Source: Tetrahymena thermophila SB210
Taxonomy: Eukaryota > Ciliophora > Oligohymenophorea > Hymenostomatida > Tetrahymenidae
Reading direction: 5' to 3'
DNA length: 64,000 nt
NCBI RefSeq assembly: GCF_000189635.1
Contig: NW_002476317.1
Span: 682,001 to 746,000 of the forward strand
Shown: piece after piece, positions 1 through 11,506 of the stretch
Layout: every line of letters starts with the position of its first letter
Position numbering within the stretch: the first letter of the stretch is position 1
The notes under the pieces: model-generated
Seen by the model: only the letters and a program-made list of their open reading frames with translations
Database searches by the model: none
What the model was told of the DNA's origin: nothing
Program-made: the position numbers and the translations under genes

Positions 1-1514
1 TTCACATTTTTTTAAATAAAAAAAAGCTATTTTTTTATTTAAATTAATTATAAATTCTAATAAAAAGGTTAAAAGGTAGACCTAAATTTATTTATCTTCT
101 AATAGAAGAGATAAATTGCTTATTCAGATATTTACAGTCTATAATAATATTTAAAAAAATTCTGAGAAATCTCATAAAAATAATAACTAGAATTTATAAT
201 AAAACAAATAAAATTAAAGTTTATAATTTAATATTTAAGAATATTTTAAAACTATTTTATTTGTATTTCTTTTAAATATATTACTTTTCTGTCTGTAATA
301 ATTGATTGAAACTTACTTGTTTATCTAAAAATATAAAGTTAAATTTATAAAAAATGCTTTCTTATAATTATGAAATATATATAAATTATTCTACCTATAC
401 AATAAAAACCTTTCTAAAATGAGCATGAATAGTAAGAAAAATTTTACCCAAGTTTACAGGTGCCCATTTTATAGAGGGATTTTATAATAAAAAAGTTAAA
501 TTTATGATAAAAAATATATTCCATTTTTAATGAATACTCAGTTTTTAAGTGTTCCTAGTTAGACAGATTCTATTCTATTAATTTTGTATTATTATGAATT
601 AAAAATTATTTACCTACAAATACTTTAGAAATAAAAATGTAATTTTAAGTAAAAAAAATAAAAATGAAATTACTTACTATATAAATTATTTTATTAAAAA
701 TTACTAATGTTTTGAAATCTTCTTTAGCTGTTTTTATTTTTTAATTAGAATTAATATATATTTAGCTGTATAAATTGAAACCTGGAAGATTTACAACAAT
801 CTGTCAAATATAAATATAAAATTTAAAAAAAATCATAATAATAAAATAATTTAATTTTAGTTTAGTATAAATATTGAGGTATTTAAGAATAAATAATACT
901 TTGAGCATTGTATTTTTTATTTTTAATATTTTGAAAAAAAACACTATTTTTAATACTATCAACTATTTAATTATCATTAGTATTTTATGTAAGCTTTGAA
1001 TTTTAAATTAGGTAATATTTTGTTTATTAATTGCTACAAATATCAATTAGATATTTTGTAATTATTTATTAGAAAACTTTCTAACCTCTTTGAATTACTG
1101 ATATTTTATATTTTTTTAGAGTTTATCAGATTTGATAAAGCTTTAAAGATAATTTAATGCTTTAAAAAATAATGAATTTCGAATTATTTAATAATATTAT
1201 GGAAAGAATATACAGTTATTTTCATTTAAAAAATATGATTTATGTATAAAAATCACAAAAAAGTGCTTAGAATTTTTTAAGATTACAAAATTTAATTTTT
1301 TTTTTTCTATTTTAATTAAAAAATTTACATTATTTGAATTGTCTAATATAATAAATTCAATTTTAAAAAACACTTAAAATAGCATTTGTGTTTAATATAT
1401 CTATGTAAGTTAAAAATGTATAAATACATTCTGAATTTGATTAAAAATATAATTAATAAATACTTAAAATAATAACAATAAAACATTAAAAATTATTTAT
1501 AAACAAATATAAAA
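1..1514. other. AT-rich intergenic, no gene seen
   Basis: Very AT-rich sequence with homopolymer runs and TGA-interrupted frames on both strands. I see no exon, RNA gene or repeat array. The last part is presumably the promoter and 5' UTR of the first tetraspanin gene, and it is strongly A-rich just before the start codon. Confidence 0.5.
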
Positions 1515-2363
1515 ATGAGCTTTAAATTTTTATAAAGATTAGTGGAAATCACTACTTTTATAATATTGCTACTAGGTATTTTCTGGATTGTATTTTCAGC
1601 TATCCTTTTTTCGAAAGATAAAGATGTTACAGATACCTCAAAGTATGACATATACAGAGGTGCTTTAGCCCTTGGTATTGCATTTGGTATTTTGCTTGTG
1701 ATATGGGCTATCATTGGATTAATAGGTGCTTGCAAGAAAAATAATTGCTTGTTAGGAACTTTTAATTTTGGTATTTTTATATTCCTTTTAGTATCAATCG
1801 CTATATTAGTTTTAAGCATTATTGTTGCTGCAAATTTACCTGATTATAAAGACGATAAAAATTGCACATAAAAGAGCCTTTTAATTGACCTAAAAAATCT
1901 CAATAATCAATCTTACTAAGCACTTTGCTAGAATAGTTGTCAATGCAATTTTAAGGGATCTTCAATCTAGGCTTTATAGTAAGGTATCATTAATTACAGT
2001 GGTACTTAAGGAGCTTAGAAAGTATAAGATTGCCAAGTTTTTAGTAGCTTCGGATTAAGTAATTAGAATTCTAATAGTGATTTACTGAAGGCTATTGAAG
2101 ATACTTTTGACTGCAGTGGATTTTGTTCTATAAACACATACTACGTTTTTAGTAATGTAAATAATGGATTCCCTAACAAAGATTGTAAAGTAGAGTTGCT
2201 TAACTTCATTGATGACAACAACAAAAGAGTTATTATTGCAGCAGCAGTAATAACATTCTTCCTATTTCTCACTTTTATACTTTCAATTTGCTTATGTGTT
2301 AAAAAACCTAAGGGCGAAAATTTCTATGAAAGAAATCAAGTTGGCTAGTATAATAACAAATGA
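1515..2363 (+). CDS. Tetraspanin-like four-TM protein, copy 1
   Basis: Intronless gene of 282 residues with in-frame TAA/TAG read as Gln and a TGA stop. It has four hydrophobic segments at about residues 13-31, 50-72, 84-106 and 239-261. The large loop between TM3 and TM4 holds eight cysteines (C117, 138, 142, 144, 173, 200, 204, 224), as in the large extracellular loop of tetraspanins, which organise membrane microdomains. The canonical CCG triplet is not present; a C-x3-C-x-C cluster lies near its expected place. The short cytoplasmic tail begins KKPKGENFY. The start at 1515 gives the only ATG before TM1 that is followed by the same N-terminal pattern as in copy 2 (L-Q-R-L-V-E). The next gene is a close paralog in the same orientation 960 bp downstream. 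The tetraspanin assignment rests on topology and cysteine pattern; another four-TM family is possible. Confidence 0.82.
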
Positions 2364-3322
2364 AATATTATAAAATTTAAAATTATTAAACATATATAAG
2401 AATGCATGCATGTATATATGAATTTGTATTTGTAGTAACTATTAGTTTTGAGATAGAAATAGTAGATTAAATTAACAATTCATCTAAAGTTATACCTTCT
2501 ATAATTATTTATGAAATCTGTTTGAGTTTTTTATGTTTAACTTTGAAAAGATATTTTTTTGATAAACAATCAGTACCTTCAAAATTATCACCACAAAATT
2601 TGCTAATTTCTCTAACTAACTTAAGATGAAGATTATTTTAATATTATTCTATATAAATATGCTATCTGATTTTAGTAAATAAAACCTTTATCCTAATGTT
2701 GTGTAATTATTAATTATCCTTGAAATCATAAAATATTAAAAAAAAGTTAACTATAGAATATTATTATAATTTATTAATATTGCTTGTTTTGCTTTTCATT
2801 CACTTTACTGTAAATAAAATTAAAAAATAATTATGAGATATTTGGTATTATTTTTATAGACTAAAAGCGTATTTTTAATTTTAGAATTAATCAGTTTTCA
2901 ATAAAACATTATAGAGATTTCTATGCAAAATAAATTAAAGAATTATAAACAAAAATTTATTTAAAAATTTTCTGTAGGTATATATTACTCACTAAAAAAC
3001 TAATTACTCAAACCAAAATCAGATTGAACAAATTTTTTGAAAATCAAAGTTTTAGATAACTGGACTATTTTGTCTATTCTTTAACAAAAATTTAATTTTG
3101 AAATTATCTAATTCATTTTTTAATTAAATTCAAAAATATATCAGATTTTGACGACTTTTTAATAAAGATAGGATATTAATAACTTTGAAGTAAATTTTAC
3201 AAATTAATATTTACATATAAAAGCTATTAACAGATGTAAACAAAAAAAATAATAATTTACAAATTATAAAAATAAATAAAAAAGAAAACACAAAAAATAT
3301 CATAAAAGAAAAATAAAGGTAA
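2364..3322. other. Spacer between tandem tetraspanin genes
   Basis: AT-rich spacer without a readable exon. It must hold the 3' end of copy 1 and the promoter of copy 2. A short A-rich stretch precedes the second start codon. No obvious direct copy of the upstream gene's flank was recognised by eye. Confidence 0.45.
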
Positions 3323-4168
3323 ATGAACTACAAAACACTTTAAAGGTTAGTTGAATTTTCTACTGTTTTGCTCTTACTACTTGGTATCTTCTGGGTCATA
3401 TTTGCAGCAATCATCTATTCAAAAAATAAAGACATAAGCAATGTTTCTGAGTATGATTCTTATAGAGGAGCCCTTGCTCTTGGTATTGCTTTTGGTATTA
3501 TACTCATATTATGGGCCTTATTAGGTTTACTAGCTGCCTGCAAAAAGTACAATTGTCTCTTAGGTACCTATAATGTGGGAGTTTTTATACTTCTTCTTGT
3601 TTCTCTAGCTATTTTAATCATTAGTATAGTTGTGACTGCTTACATCAAAGACTATAAAAATGATACTGATTGTACTAAAGAGAGCCTATTAAAAGATCTA
3701 AAAAAATTAAATGATTAATCATACTAAATGCTTTGCAATGTAAACTGTAAATGCAATTATAAAGGATCAAATTTAGATGCTCTATCACATGGTATAGTTA
3801 ACTATAGCAGTAGTTAGGGAGTTTTAAGAGCATAAGATTGCCAAGGATTTAGCAGTATTGGAGTAAGTAACTTAAAATCTTATAGCGACCTTTTGAGATC
3901 AGTAGAAGATACCTTTAACTGCAGTGGTTTTTGCAATACAAATAATTACTATGTTTTTAGTGATGTAAATAATGGTTTCCCTAACAAAGACTGTAAAAAA
4001 GAAGTTATTGATTTCATAGATACTAATAACACAAGAATCATTATAGCTTCAGCTATTATCACCTTCTTTTTCCTTGTCAGCTTTATATTAGTCATATGCT
4101 TATGCTGTAAAAAGCCTAAGGGAGAAAATTTTTATCAAAGAACAGGTGAAGGATAATACAAAGCATGA
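3323..4168 (+). CDS. Tetraspanin-like four-TM protein, copy 2
   Basis: Intronless gene of 281 residues, tandem duplicate of the gene at 1515. Nearly every position of TM1-TM3 matches or is conservatively changed, and the stretch YRGALALGIAFGI is identical in both copies. Topology is the same: three N-terminal membrane segments, a cysteine-rich loop of about 130 residues and a fourth segment near residues 239-260 ending in CLCCKK. The loop cysteines match copy 1, including C-x3-C-x-C and the FPNKDC motif, but copy 2 adds a cysteine at the end of TM4. The start at 3323 mirrors copy 1. The C-terminal tail is shorter and diverged. It is a probable plasma- or intracellular-membrane scaffold, with no sign of decay. 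Confidence 0.82.
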
Positions 4169-5855
4169 TTAATTATATATTTTTTTGTGTATATTTATAT
4201 TATTACATTTATTGTTAACTTTACATTTAATTAATTAATTTTACTTCAATTCTTGTCAACTTCAAAAATAAATCTAATATTTTAATCATATAATTTTCAA
4301 TATCTTTATTGTAAATTTATTTAAAAAAATCTTAATATTACATTATTTTATCTTCTATTTTTACTCACTAAGATAAATTGAAACAAAATAATAAATAAAC
4401 TATAATCTATTAATTCTAAAATAGAAAATTATCATAAAGAAGTTGAATCAGGATATAATATTGTTTTAGTATTTATGCAAATAATTAACAGTATATATGC
4501 ATTTATTAAAATTAAAGGAAATTATTATAATTAGATAAATAATAAATTATAAAATTATTTTAATTAATGTCAATTATTGGAAATAATTTCAGATTAGTTA
4601 TCTTATTTTATGATAATTATTTATTTCAAAAAATACTATATTTAATTTACATTCCAAAACTATTGAAAAAACGAATGTTAACTTATAAATGAAATAATTA
4701 AATCTTTATGTTTTTTTTAAGATTTCTGCTAATAAAAATTCCTTTTTAATCTATATTAGCTTTATTAAATAAAGTGAATAATTATTATTTGAATATTATT
4801 TTTTAATTTTATTCAATGATATTTTTAAATTAGCTACCCTTTCATTTTTATTAGTTTTTATATTTAACACTATATATATGTTTAATAATAAAATAATAAG
4901 GATTTTTGATAACTCTTAAATAATCTATGATTAAAAGACTATTAAATTAAAATCAAAATTACATTTTTAGAATAAATCACTAGATAAATTTGAATTTTTT
5001 AATCATAACTTAAAATCAAAAATTTAAAAAGATTTAAAAAATTATTTAAGTGATTATTAATATGATTTTATTTTGTTAGAAATATAATTTTAAATTTAAA
5101 AGTTTTTATTCAACCAACTCATTTATAAAAAAACTTATTAGAATTTTTTTGAAATTAAATTTTATTTAAATGGTTTAAAGATTTAAAATCTGGAAAGCAT
5201 ATAAAAAATGTAAATTTAAATCATAATATTACTATTAATATTTATAACTCTATGATTAATTTTAAAAACAATTATTGCAGATATTTAGAGCCTTTTGTCT
5301 TCCTAATTTTATGAAAACTTTTTACTTAATCAAATTTTTAATTCAAAAATATTAAAAATTTGAAGTAAATTTATTTTAAAAATAGTATCTAGCTTGTATG
5401 AAATAACATAGTTATTTATTTCATTCAAATTTTAAAAGGTTTATTTTTTTTTAATTGTTTTTACTCTTTTTGAAATGAAAATAATTGAGTTATTTTTATT
5501 ATTAAATTAAATAACATTTATATAAAATTTAATTGATATTTCTAAAACAATTTGATATTTTTGAGAGTAATTTATTAAGCAAATCAAAAAAATTCAATTT
5601 AAAACATTTTGCTCCAATGAGATTTCTTTCAAATTTTCTTTAGAAATATCAAAATTTAATGAAAATATATTTAAACATAAAATTTGCTGCTAAGATTAAA
5701 TTATGATTGATATCTTTAAAGTGATTGCTACATAGAGATTGCTTAATTGATATGCAAACAAACGCTAAGAACAGTTTTATTTATTATTAAAATATTTTGA
5801 TAAACCCTAAATTATTTTTTATCTTAATATTTTCTGATAATAAATTTAAGATATA
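4169..5855. other. AT-rich intergenic, no gene seen
   Basis: About 1.7 kb between the end of a plus-strand gene and the 3' end of a minus-strand gene. The sequence is almost entirely A and T and has no convincing exon on either strand. It should contain two convergent 3' ends. Confidence 0.5.
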
Positions 5856-6509
5856 TCACCACTTTTGGGTTCTGTCAAGAATGTAAAGAGATTCATAACG
5901 AGTAGGATAATCTCTTTCAGCAGATGGCTTAAGTCTGTGATCCCATTCACCAACATTAAAAGTTTTACCGATATCACCCAAAAGGAAGTGATTGTAAATA
6001 AGAACGTAAGCAAAGAGAACCCAAGCCAATCTGTAACTCAAGTAAACGAAAGATAAGTGAGTCTTATATTTAACGTTGTGTTCTTCTTCCAAAGAGATAT
6101 GATCACCAGCATACTTAATAACTAAATTCTTCCAGGCACCTCTACATAATTTTATAAATAAAAGTAAGTTTAAGAATTCTACAAAAATATCTATTATTGA
6201 AGTAATTTCTCTGTAATAAAGTGCAATTCCTCTAAATTATAATAGATTTGAGAATAAAATACTCATCAAAATTTAACTATTTGTCCAAAATATGTTAATT
6301 TCAATTAGTCTAACATAAATGAATTAATGATATTATTTGCTATTAAAACTGCACTCATTGCTTTTTTATTTAAATTTATGTAAATTGATTCACCTTCTAC
6401 CCAAATACCAGTGGGTTTCAGATTGATATTTTCTCAAGAAGGCAGCATCATACTATTCCAAGTACTTGTAGTATTGATATTTTGATGAAACTTTGAAGAA
6501 TCTATTCAT
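5856..6509 (-). CDS. Small one-TM protein, probable mitochondrial
   Basis: Two exons, 6509-6394 and 6141-5856, joined across a 252-bp GT...AG intron in phase 2, give 133 residues and a TGA stop. The N-terminus MNRFFKVSSKYQYYKYLEQY is basic and aromatic and could act as a mitochondrial targeting region. One hydrophobic segment lies near residues 71-92 (around RLAWVLFAYVLIY). The C-terminus is polar and ends LYILDRTQKW. Size, the single membrane span and high aromatic content resemble accessory subunits of mitochondrial respiratory or ATP synthase complexes, many of which are ciliate-specific. This is inference; I do not recognise the family. Codon use is richer in G+C than the surroundings, as in well-expressed genes. 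The 5' flank on the minus strand is very purine-rich. Confidence 0.72.
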
Positions 6510-7465
6510 TTCCCTTATCTATTATTTATTTCCTTTTTATTTTTAATTTCTTAATCTTTTCTTTTATTTCTATGCAAAGATTTCTCTTTAGTATTTTATT
6601 GATATTTTCTCACTTCTTTTAGTTTAGATAATTAATCAAACAATCTTAATTATTTATTTATTTCTTTCTTTCTATCAATCTATTTATCTGTCAATCAAAT
6701 TATTTGTGCTTTGATATTGCTTGCATCTTTCTCTCAAATCTTTGCTTGATTATTTGTCATTCATTTTATATTGAAAGAAAGCATCATAGTTGTTTATTTA
6801 TTTATTTTTTAATAATTCTTTTTATTATTGTATGAAAATCTTATAAAAATTGAACGTACATATGCTTAGTAATTATTTAATCATTTTTTTGTTTGCAAAA
6901 TGCATACTTTTGTGTTTTTTTTATTTTTAGATAAACTGTTGAAAATTGAAAATATTTTTTTTTCAATATTAAATCTTGTTTTTATGAAAATTTAGGATAA
7001 ATAAATGGCTTAAATGTAAATTGATTAACTTTTTAAAAAATAAATAATTTAAGTCAATCAAAAATTAAATGATAGAGTAATTATTTCCAGTGTAAATTTT
7101 GATGAATATAAATTCCTAATTGTTAGCATTCAATTAGCATTCGATAAGTAACACTTAATATTAAAAGTTTAATTAAAAAAAACAAAGTGATAAAGGAGTG
7201 CAATTAAAAGAATCAAAATTTTAGATACTTTCAAAATAATTAAAGAAAACTCAAGAGCCTAGAATAAATTATTTAATGAAGAATAGAAATGCTGTGTCTT
7301 TGAATTAAATTTTGGCGAGCTAAAGAAACAATAAATATATTAGCGAAGGTTAATTAGATCCCATACTAGCTTACCATTTAAAAGTAAATAGATAGATAAC
7401 ATGTTAGAAATAATAATTGCTTAAATAATTAAAAGGTTAGAACTGAAAAAAGAAGAAGTGAATAA
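6510..7465. other. Divergent promoter region with pyrimidine-rich tract
   Basis: This stretch separates two divergently transcribed genes. The part from about 6530 to 6800 is strongly pyrimidine-rich on the plus strand, with TTTA, TTTC and TCAA-like short repeats, so it is purine-rich on the strand of the 133-residue gene. The rest is A-rich. No exon is seen. Several reading frames are open before 7466, but they lack coding-like composition. Confidence 0.5.
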
Positions 7466-9260
7466 ATGGATAACATAAAATAAAAAGAAAACAACCATTT
7501 TATATAGATTGTGTAATTATCTGAGAATACAGCCATATAAGAAAATATTAATAGCTTAAATTCTTAATAAAATCTTTTATAGAGTGCTGAAAGAAATCAA
7601 GAAATAACGAACCAAAATAACTCAAATCAAAAATATTTAATCAATAGCCCTAAAACTAACATCCCTAACTCTAACTCTACGTTGATAAAAGAATACTCAA
7701 CATAAAACAATATAAATGAGCGTTCTGCCTCAAGCTAATTTTTATCTAAAAGAAATATCAGTCCATTAGAAAAAGTAAAACTAAAAGGTCTTAAATCTAT
7801 AGAATCAAGTCCTTCAAAGCCTACATCAAATAATTCAGTAAAATATCTACAAATATATAATTTCACTTATTAGTTATTTATAAAATTGTTAATTTAAATT
7901 AGCTTAAGTCACCATCTATAATCAAAATCTTACCATAATTAACTACTAGAAGGACTTCCTTAATTTAAAATGTGGGATAAAGCTTAAATGATTTAAAAAC
8001 TGAATACAAAGAAATAATGTCTGCAAAGACTGAGAGATAAAATATTTTTTTGAAACAGCAGGAAGAGAAATAAAAATAAATGCATTTTGATCTCAAAAAT
8101 TCAATTAATAGATTAAACAATTAATCTATTGTAAAAGATGCTGCTAACCTCTACGGATAGGTCGATTGCTTCTTGGCAGGAAGCATTAATTACTCAAATT
8201 ATTTGCAAAATCAAGACAATGTATTTTCCCTCAACTAGAAATTAATGGAAGAAGGAATTATAGCAAACACTTCTTAAGTTTCCTTCATTAAAAAGCGTAA
8301 AAAAAAGCAAGAAGGTAATTTGAAAATTTATATTGAGAATAGGAATAATAATATGATCTTCTTTTAAAATAATTTTTATCATTTAAAAAATAAGAAACTT
8401 AATCAGATACATAAGCTGAAGAACTGTATGAAGGTAAATTAAGAAAATAGCATAAAACTTAGATAAAAAGTAAAAATGATTTAGATGATATTCTTGGCAC
8501 TAAAAAGAAATAAGAAAGAGAGGAAATATTAGCAAAAGTAGCTAAATTTTTAATGTAAAAAAAGTAAACAAAGAATAATGGTTAGAATAATTATAATAAA
8601 TGGTATATTAATCCAGAGTACAGAAACGTTTAAAGAGTTGATAGATAGGAAAAACTTTATCCTTATGCCTTTGATTAAAATTATTTGTATAATAATATTG
8701 AAAATTACGAAGAACTTTATAGAGACAATCCATTTGATAAAAAGCTAGCATAATAAAGATAACAAATTAAAGATTCACAAAAACTAAAAATTGAAAATTT
8801 AAGAAGTATGTTAGTTAATTCTGATGTCATTAAAAGCTATACAAAGTAATTTATCTTTTAATTATTTCATTTTTAAACTAAAAAAAATTTATTAAAAAAT
8901 AAAATTAAAATTAATTTCTAAAAAATCTAAATTAAAATTTAAACATATTATTATTTCAAATATCTAGAGACAATATAAAGTTTAAAAATAAAATAAAACT
9001 TATTGATTATTTTAATATAGTTTTTATGTTTGGCTTTTGTTTTATCAAAACCAATATGTTACTCTTTAACTTATTATTGACCATATTTGATGTAAAATAA
9101 AAATCTCATTTAAATAAAATTTAGATAACTAGTTTAAAATGGAGAAAGAATTCCACTGTTTATGAAAGAAGTTTTTGATTAAGATGCAGGTAAGGTGAAA
9201 GCAAGATCATCTTTGCTCAATAGGTATTACAATTAAAGTACAGAATCTGATAAAGTTTGA
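7466..9260 (+). CDS. Hypothetical basic protein, four exons
   Basis: Exons 7466-7837, 7903-8314, 8407-8845 and 9125-9260 join in phases 0, 1 and 2 to give 452 residues and a TGA stop. The N-terminal ~120 residues are Asn/Ser/Gln-rich. The middle is Lys/Gln-rich with coiled-coil character and ends exon 2 in a run of basic residues. The C-terminal ~150 residues look folded, with motifs WYINPEYRNVQRVD, YPYAFDQNYLYNN and ERIPLFMKEVFDQDAG. I do not recognise a named domain. The charged, coiled-coil C-terminus would fit a cytoskeletal or ciliary protein, but that is a guess. The start was chosen at an ATG in A-rich context; the frame upstream is less coding-like. The final exon faces the 3' end of the carrier gene 424 bp away. 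Confidence 0.75.
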
Positions 9261-9684
9261 TTGATACAAATAATAAAATAAAATATTTTGAATTATATTA
9301 TGTTTATAAAAAGTTTAATTAATTATATTTATTGTATCACCTTAAAATTATATTTTCATTCAATTTTGAGCTTATATTGATATATCTGTAGATTTTTTGC
9401 TTTCTTGTTCATTCATTTATTGATCAGTTCTGATATAACTTTTAAAATTTCTTCTATGATAAGTATATAATTTGGATATATTTATTCTTTATTATGAATT
9501 CACATTGTTCAAACTATTATATAAAATACAAAGTACATTTAAATAGTAGCTAATAAAAATAGTTTTTTCTGATTTTTATATTAACTATTGTAGATTATCT
9601 TTCAATATTTTGATAGTATAACATTTTAAATTGATTGAAATTATCTTTTTACCAACAAATATTCAATTCTTTCCTTTTTTTGTA
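9261..9684. other. Short convergent intergenic region
   Basis: 424 bp between the stop codons of two convergent genes. It is AT-rich, has no exon, and presumably carries both polyadenylation regions. Confidence 0.5.
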
Positions 9685-10636
9685 TCAAAGGGTCTTAATG
9701 CCAAATAATTTACGAAGATACTCCCATGATATAAGTTAAATTACGTTCATAGGTCCGAAGCGGCACCACTAAGGAATAAAACCTTTATAAAATCCTTTTA
9801 CACCTTCAAATTAATATGTCTTTACAGCACAATCAATAAGTCCATTATATGTCTTTGCTCCCATTTTTTAACTCATAATTCTTGTTTTAATCACATCCAT
9901 TGGAGAAGTAGTAACTGAAAGGACAAAACCTGTAACAAAAGAACATATCAAATAAACAGAGAATCCTTCTTTTATATTCAAATATTTTTATATCATATGC
10001 TTAGTATGGTCATATGTGGTCATTTTGGTACCAGTAAGAATTGCTCCTCTTGTTAGATTAGGCATTAATCCTCTCCACAATCCCTAAACTCCTTAAGCTT
10101 CAATAATTTTTGAAATTTCTTAAATAAATCCTTTTTTAGCGCGTCCTTCAACATTTTATAATCTAACTTTAATTCTTTTATAATTGATATTGTTTATTTT
10201 AAATTTTAAACGGGAATTAATATTACAAATCTAAGGGATTAGAGACTAATGCTCCTGCTGATCCACTTAATAATCCAGCCATAAATTTTTTCCAAACTGG
10301 AGTGTTTTTGGGATCTGTGGCACCAAGCATTTCTTTAAAGGGTTCATAGAGACCAAGTCTCAAAGTAGAATAAGTTGCTTCTCTCAGTAAACTAGCTTAG
10401 AGACCCTTGTAAAGAGAGAAAAAGCCCTCTTCTTAAACAATTACTTTCATGCCTGTAACTATATTATAGTATTTTTTTTATTTTGGAACTCCTGCTACAA
10501 CTTCTCCTTCTTTTTACAATCTAATTTTAACTGTATCAATAGGATGAGTAACAAAACCTGATATCATTGAAGCTACTCCTGCTAAAGCCATTCTTATAGC
10601 AGATTCTTAAATTGAACTTCCTTTTACTGTTTCCAT
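9685..10636 (-). CDS. Mitochondrial carrier (SLC25), oxoglutarate/DIC-like
   Basis: Exons 10636-10227 and 10174-9685, split by a 52-bp intron in phase 2, encode 299 residues, the usual SLC25 length. All three repeats carry the P-x-[DE]-x2-[KR]-x-R signature: HPIDTVKIR near residue 31, NPLDLIKVR near 132 and SPMDVIKTR near 230. Each is followed by the glycine-containing helix region (FFSLYKGL, GLWRGL, GFYKGF). The first-repeat stretch REATYSTLRLGLYEPFK resembles the oxoglutarate/malate, dicarboxylate and uncoupling-protein group of carriers. Such proteins exchange carboxylates across the inner mitochondrial membrane. The exact substrate cannot be fixed from the sequence by eye. The intron falls inside the second signature motif. 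The gene is convergent with its left neighbour. Confidence 0.93.
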
Positions 10637-11506
10637 TTTATAAAATAGTAATAATGCTTTGATATTAAAAAGAATTTTATTATGAATTTTAATAACCAAT
10701 ATTAACAAATAATCTTAATATAAATTTTTAATAAAGTAAATATATCTTATAAATATGTTTAAATGACCTTAATTTACACAAATATCGATTAATATTTCGT
10801 ATTAATAGATGTAAACGTAATCATATTAAATCACCTATCATTATCATTTATATCTAAGAATAGAATAATTACATACCATTTGAAGTTAAGTTTCACTGTA
10901 TTATTTCTAGCAATTTTCAAATATTCCTTGAATAATATTTATCTGATAAATCAAAATCAAGTATTATTTTAATGATATTTTTAAAAATTATAAAAATAAA
11001 TTTCAATAAAATAATTTATACCAATTATAATTTTATAATTAATAAAATTAATTTCTCAATTTAATATTAGCCCTAAAACTATTGAAATTAATTTCATTCA
11101 GATTAAAAATAATGGATAATTATTAATTAAGTTAATTTTTTTAATTTATAAAGAAGACTTTAGATAAAAAATGAAAAATATATAATTTAAATAAAACTAT
11201 TTTTTTAAATATTAAATTAAATAATTAAAGTTTGAGACTTTAAATATGCAATGAACATATTTTCTTTTTTAGTAAAATTCGTCATATTATGAATTTTTGA
11301 TTTTTAGAAATTTAAGATATTAAGTACTCACTACACTCATTTATATAAATTAAATTTATATTAATTTTGGATATTTTAAATTAAAAGTACTCATTTCGTA
11401 TTACAAGTTATTGAAAATTGAAAGCCAATAATTAAAATTTTAGCAGTATAAAAAGTATGTTTATTTTTATTTATTTATTTATTTTTTTGGGTCTATTTTA
11501 AGAAAT
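10637..11506. other. AT-rich intergenic, no gene seen
   Basis: 870 bp between the start of the carrier gene and the stop of the next minus-strand gene. A TTTA-type microsatellite lies at about 11461-11487, just downstream of the 772-residue gene. No exon was recognised. Confidence 0.5.

Noticed and set aside
1493-1819. Open frame on the minus strand over the first tetraspanin
   Set aside because: It is antisense to a clear membrane protein whose plus-strand frame is conserved in a tandem copy. The antisense translation is not conserved in the same way.
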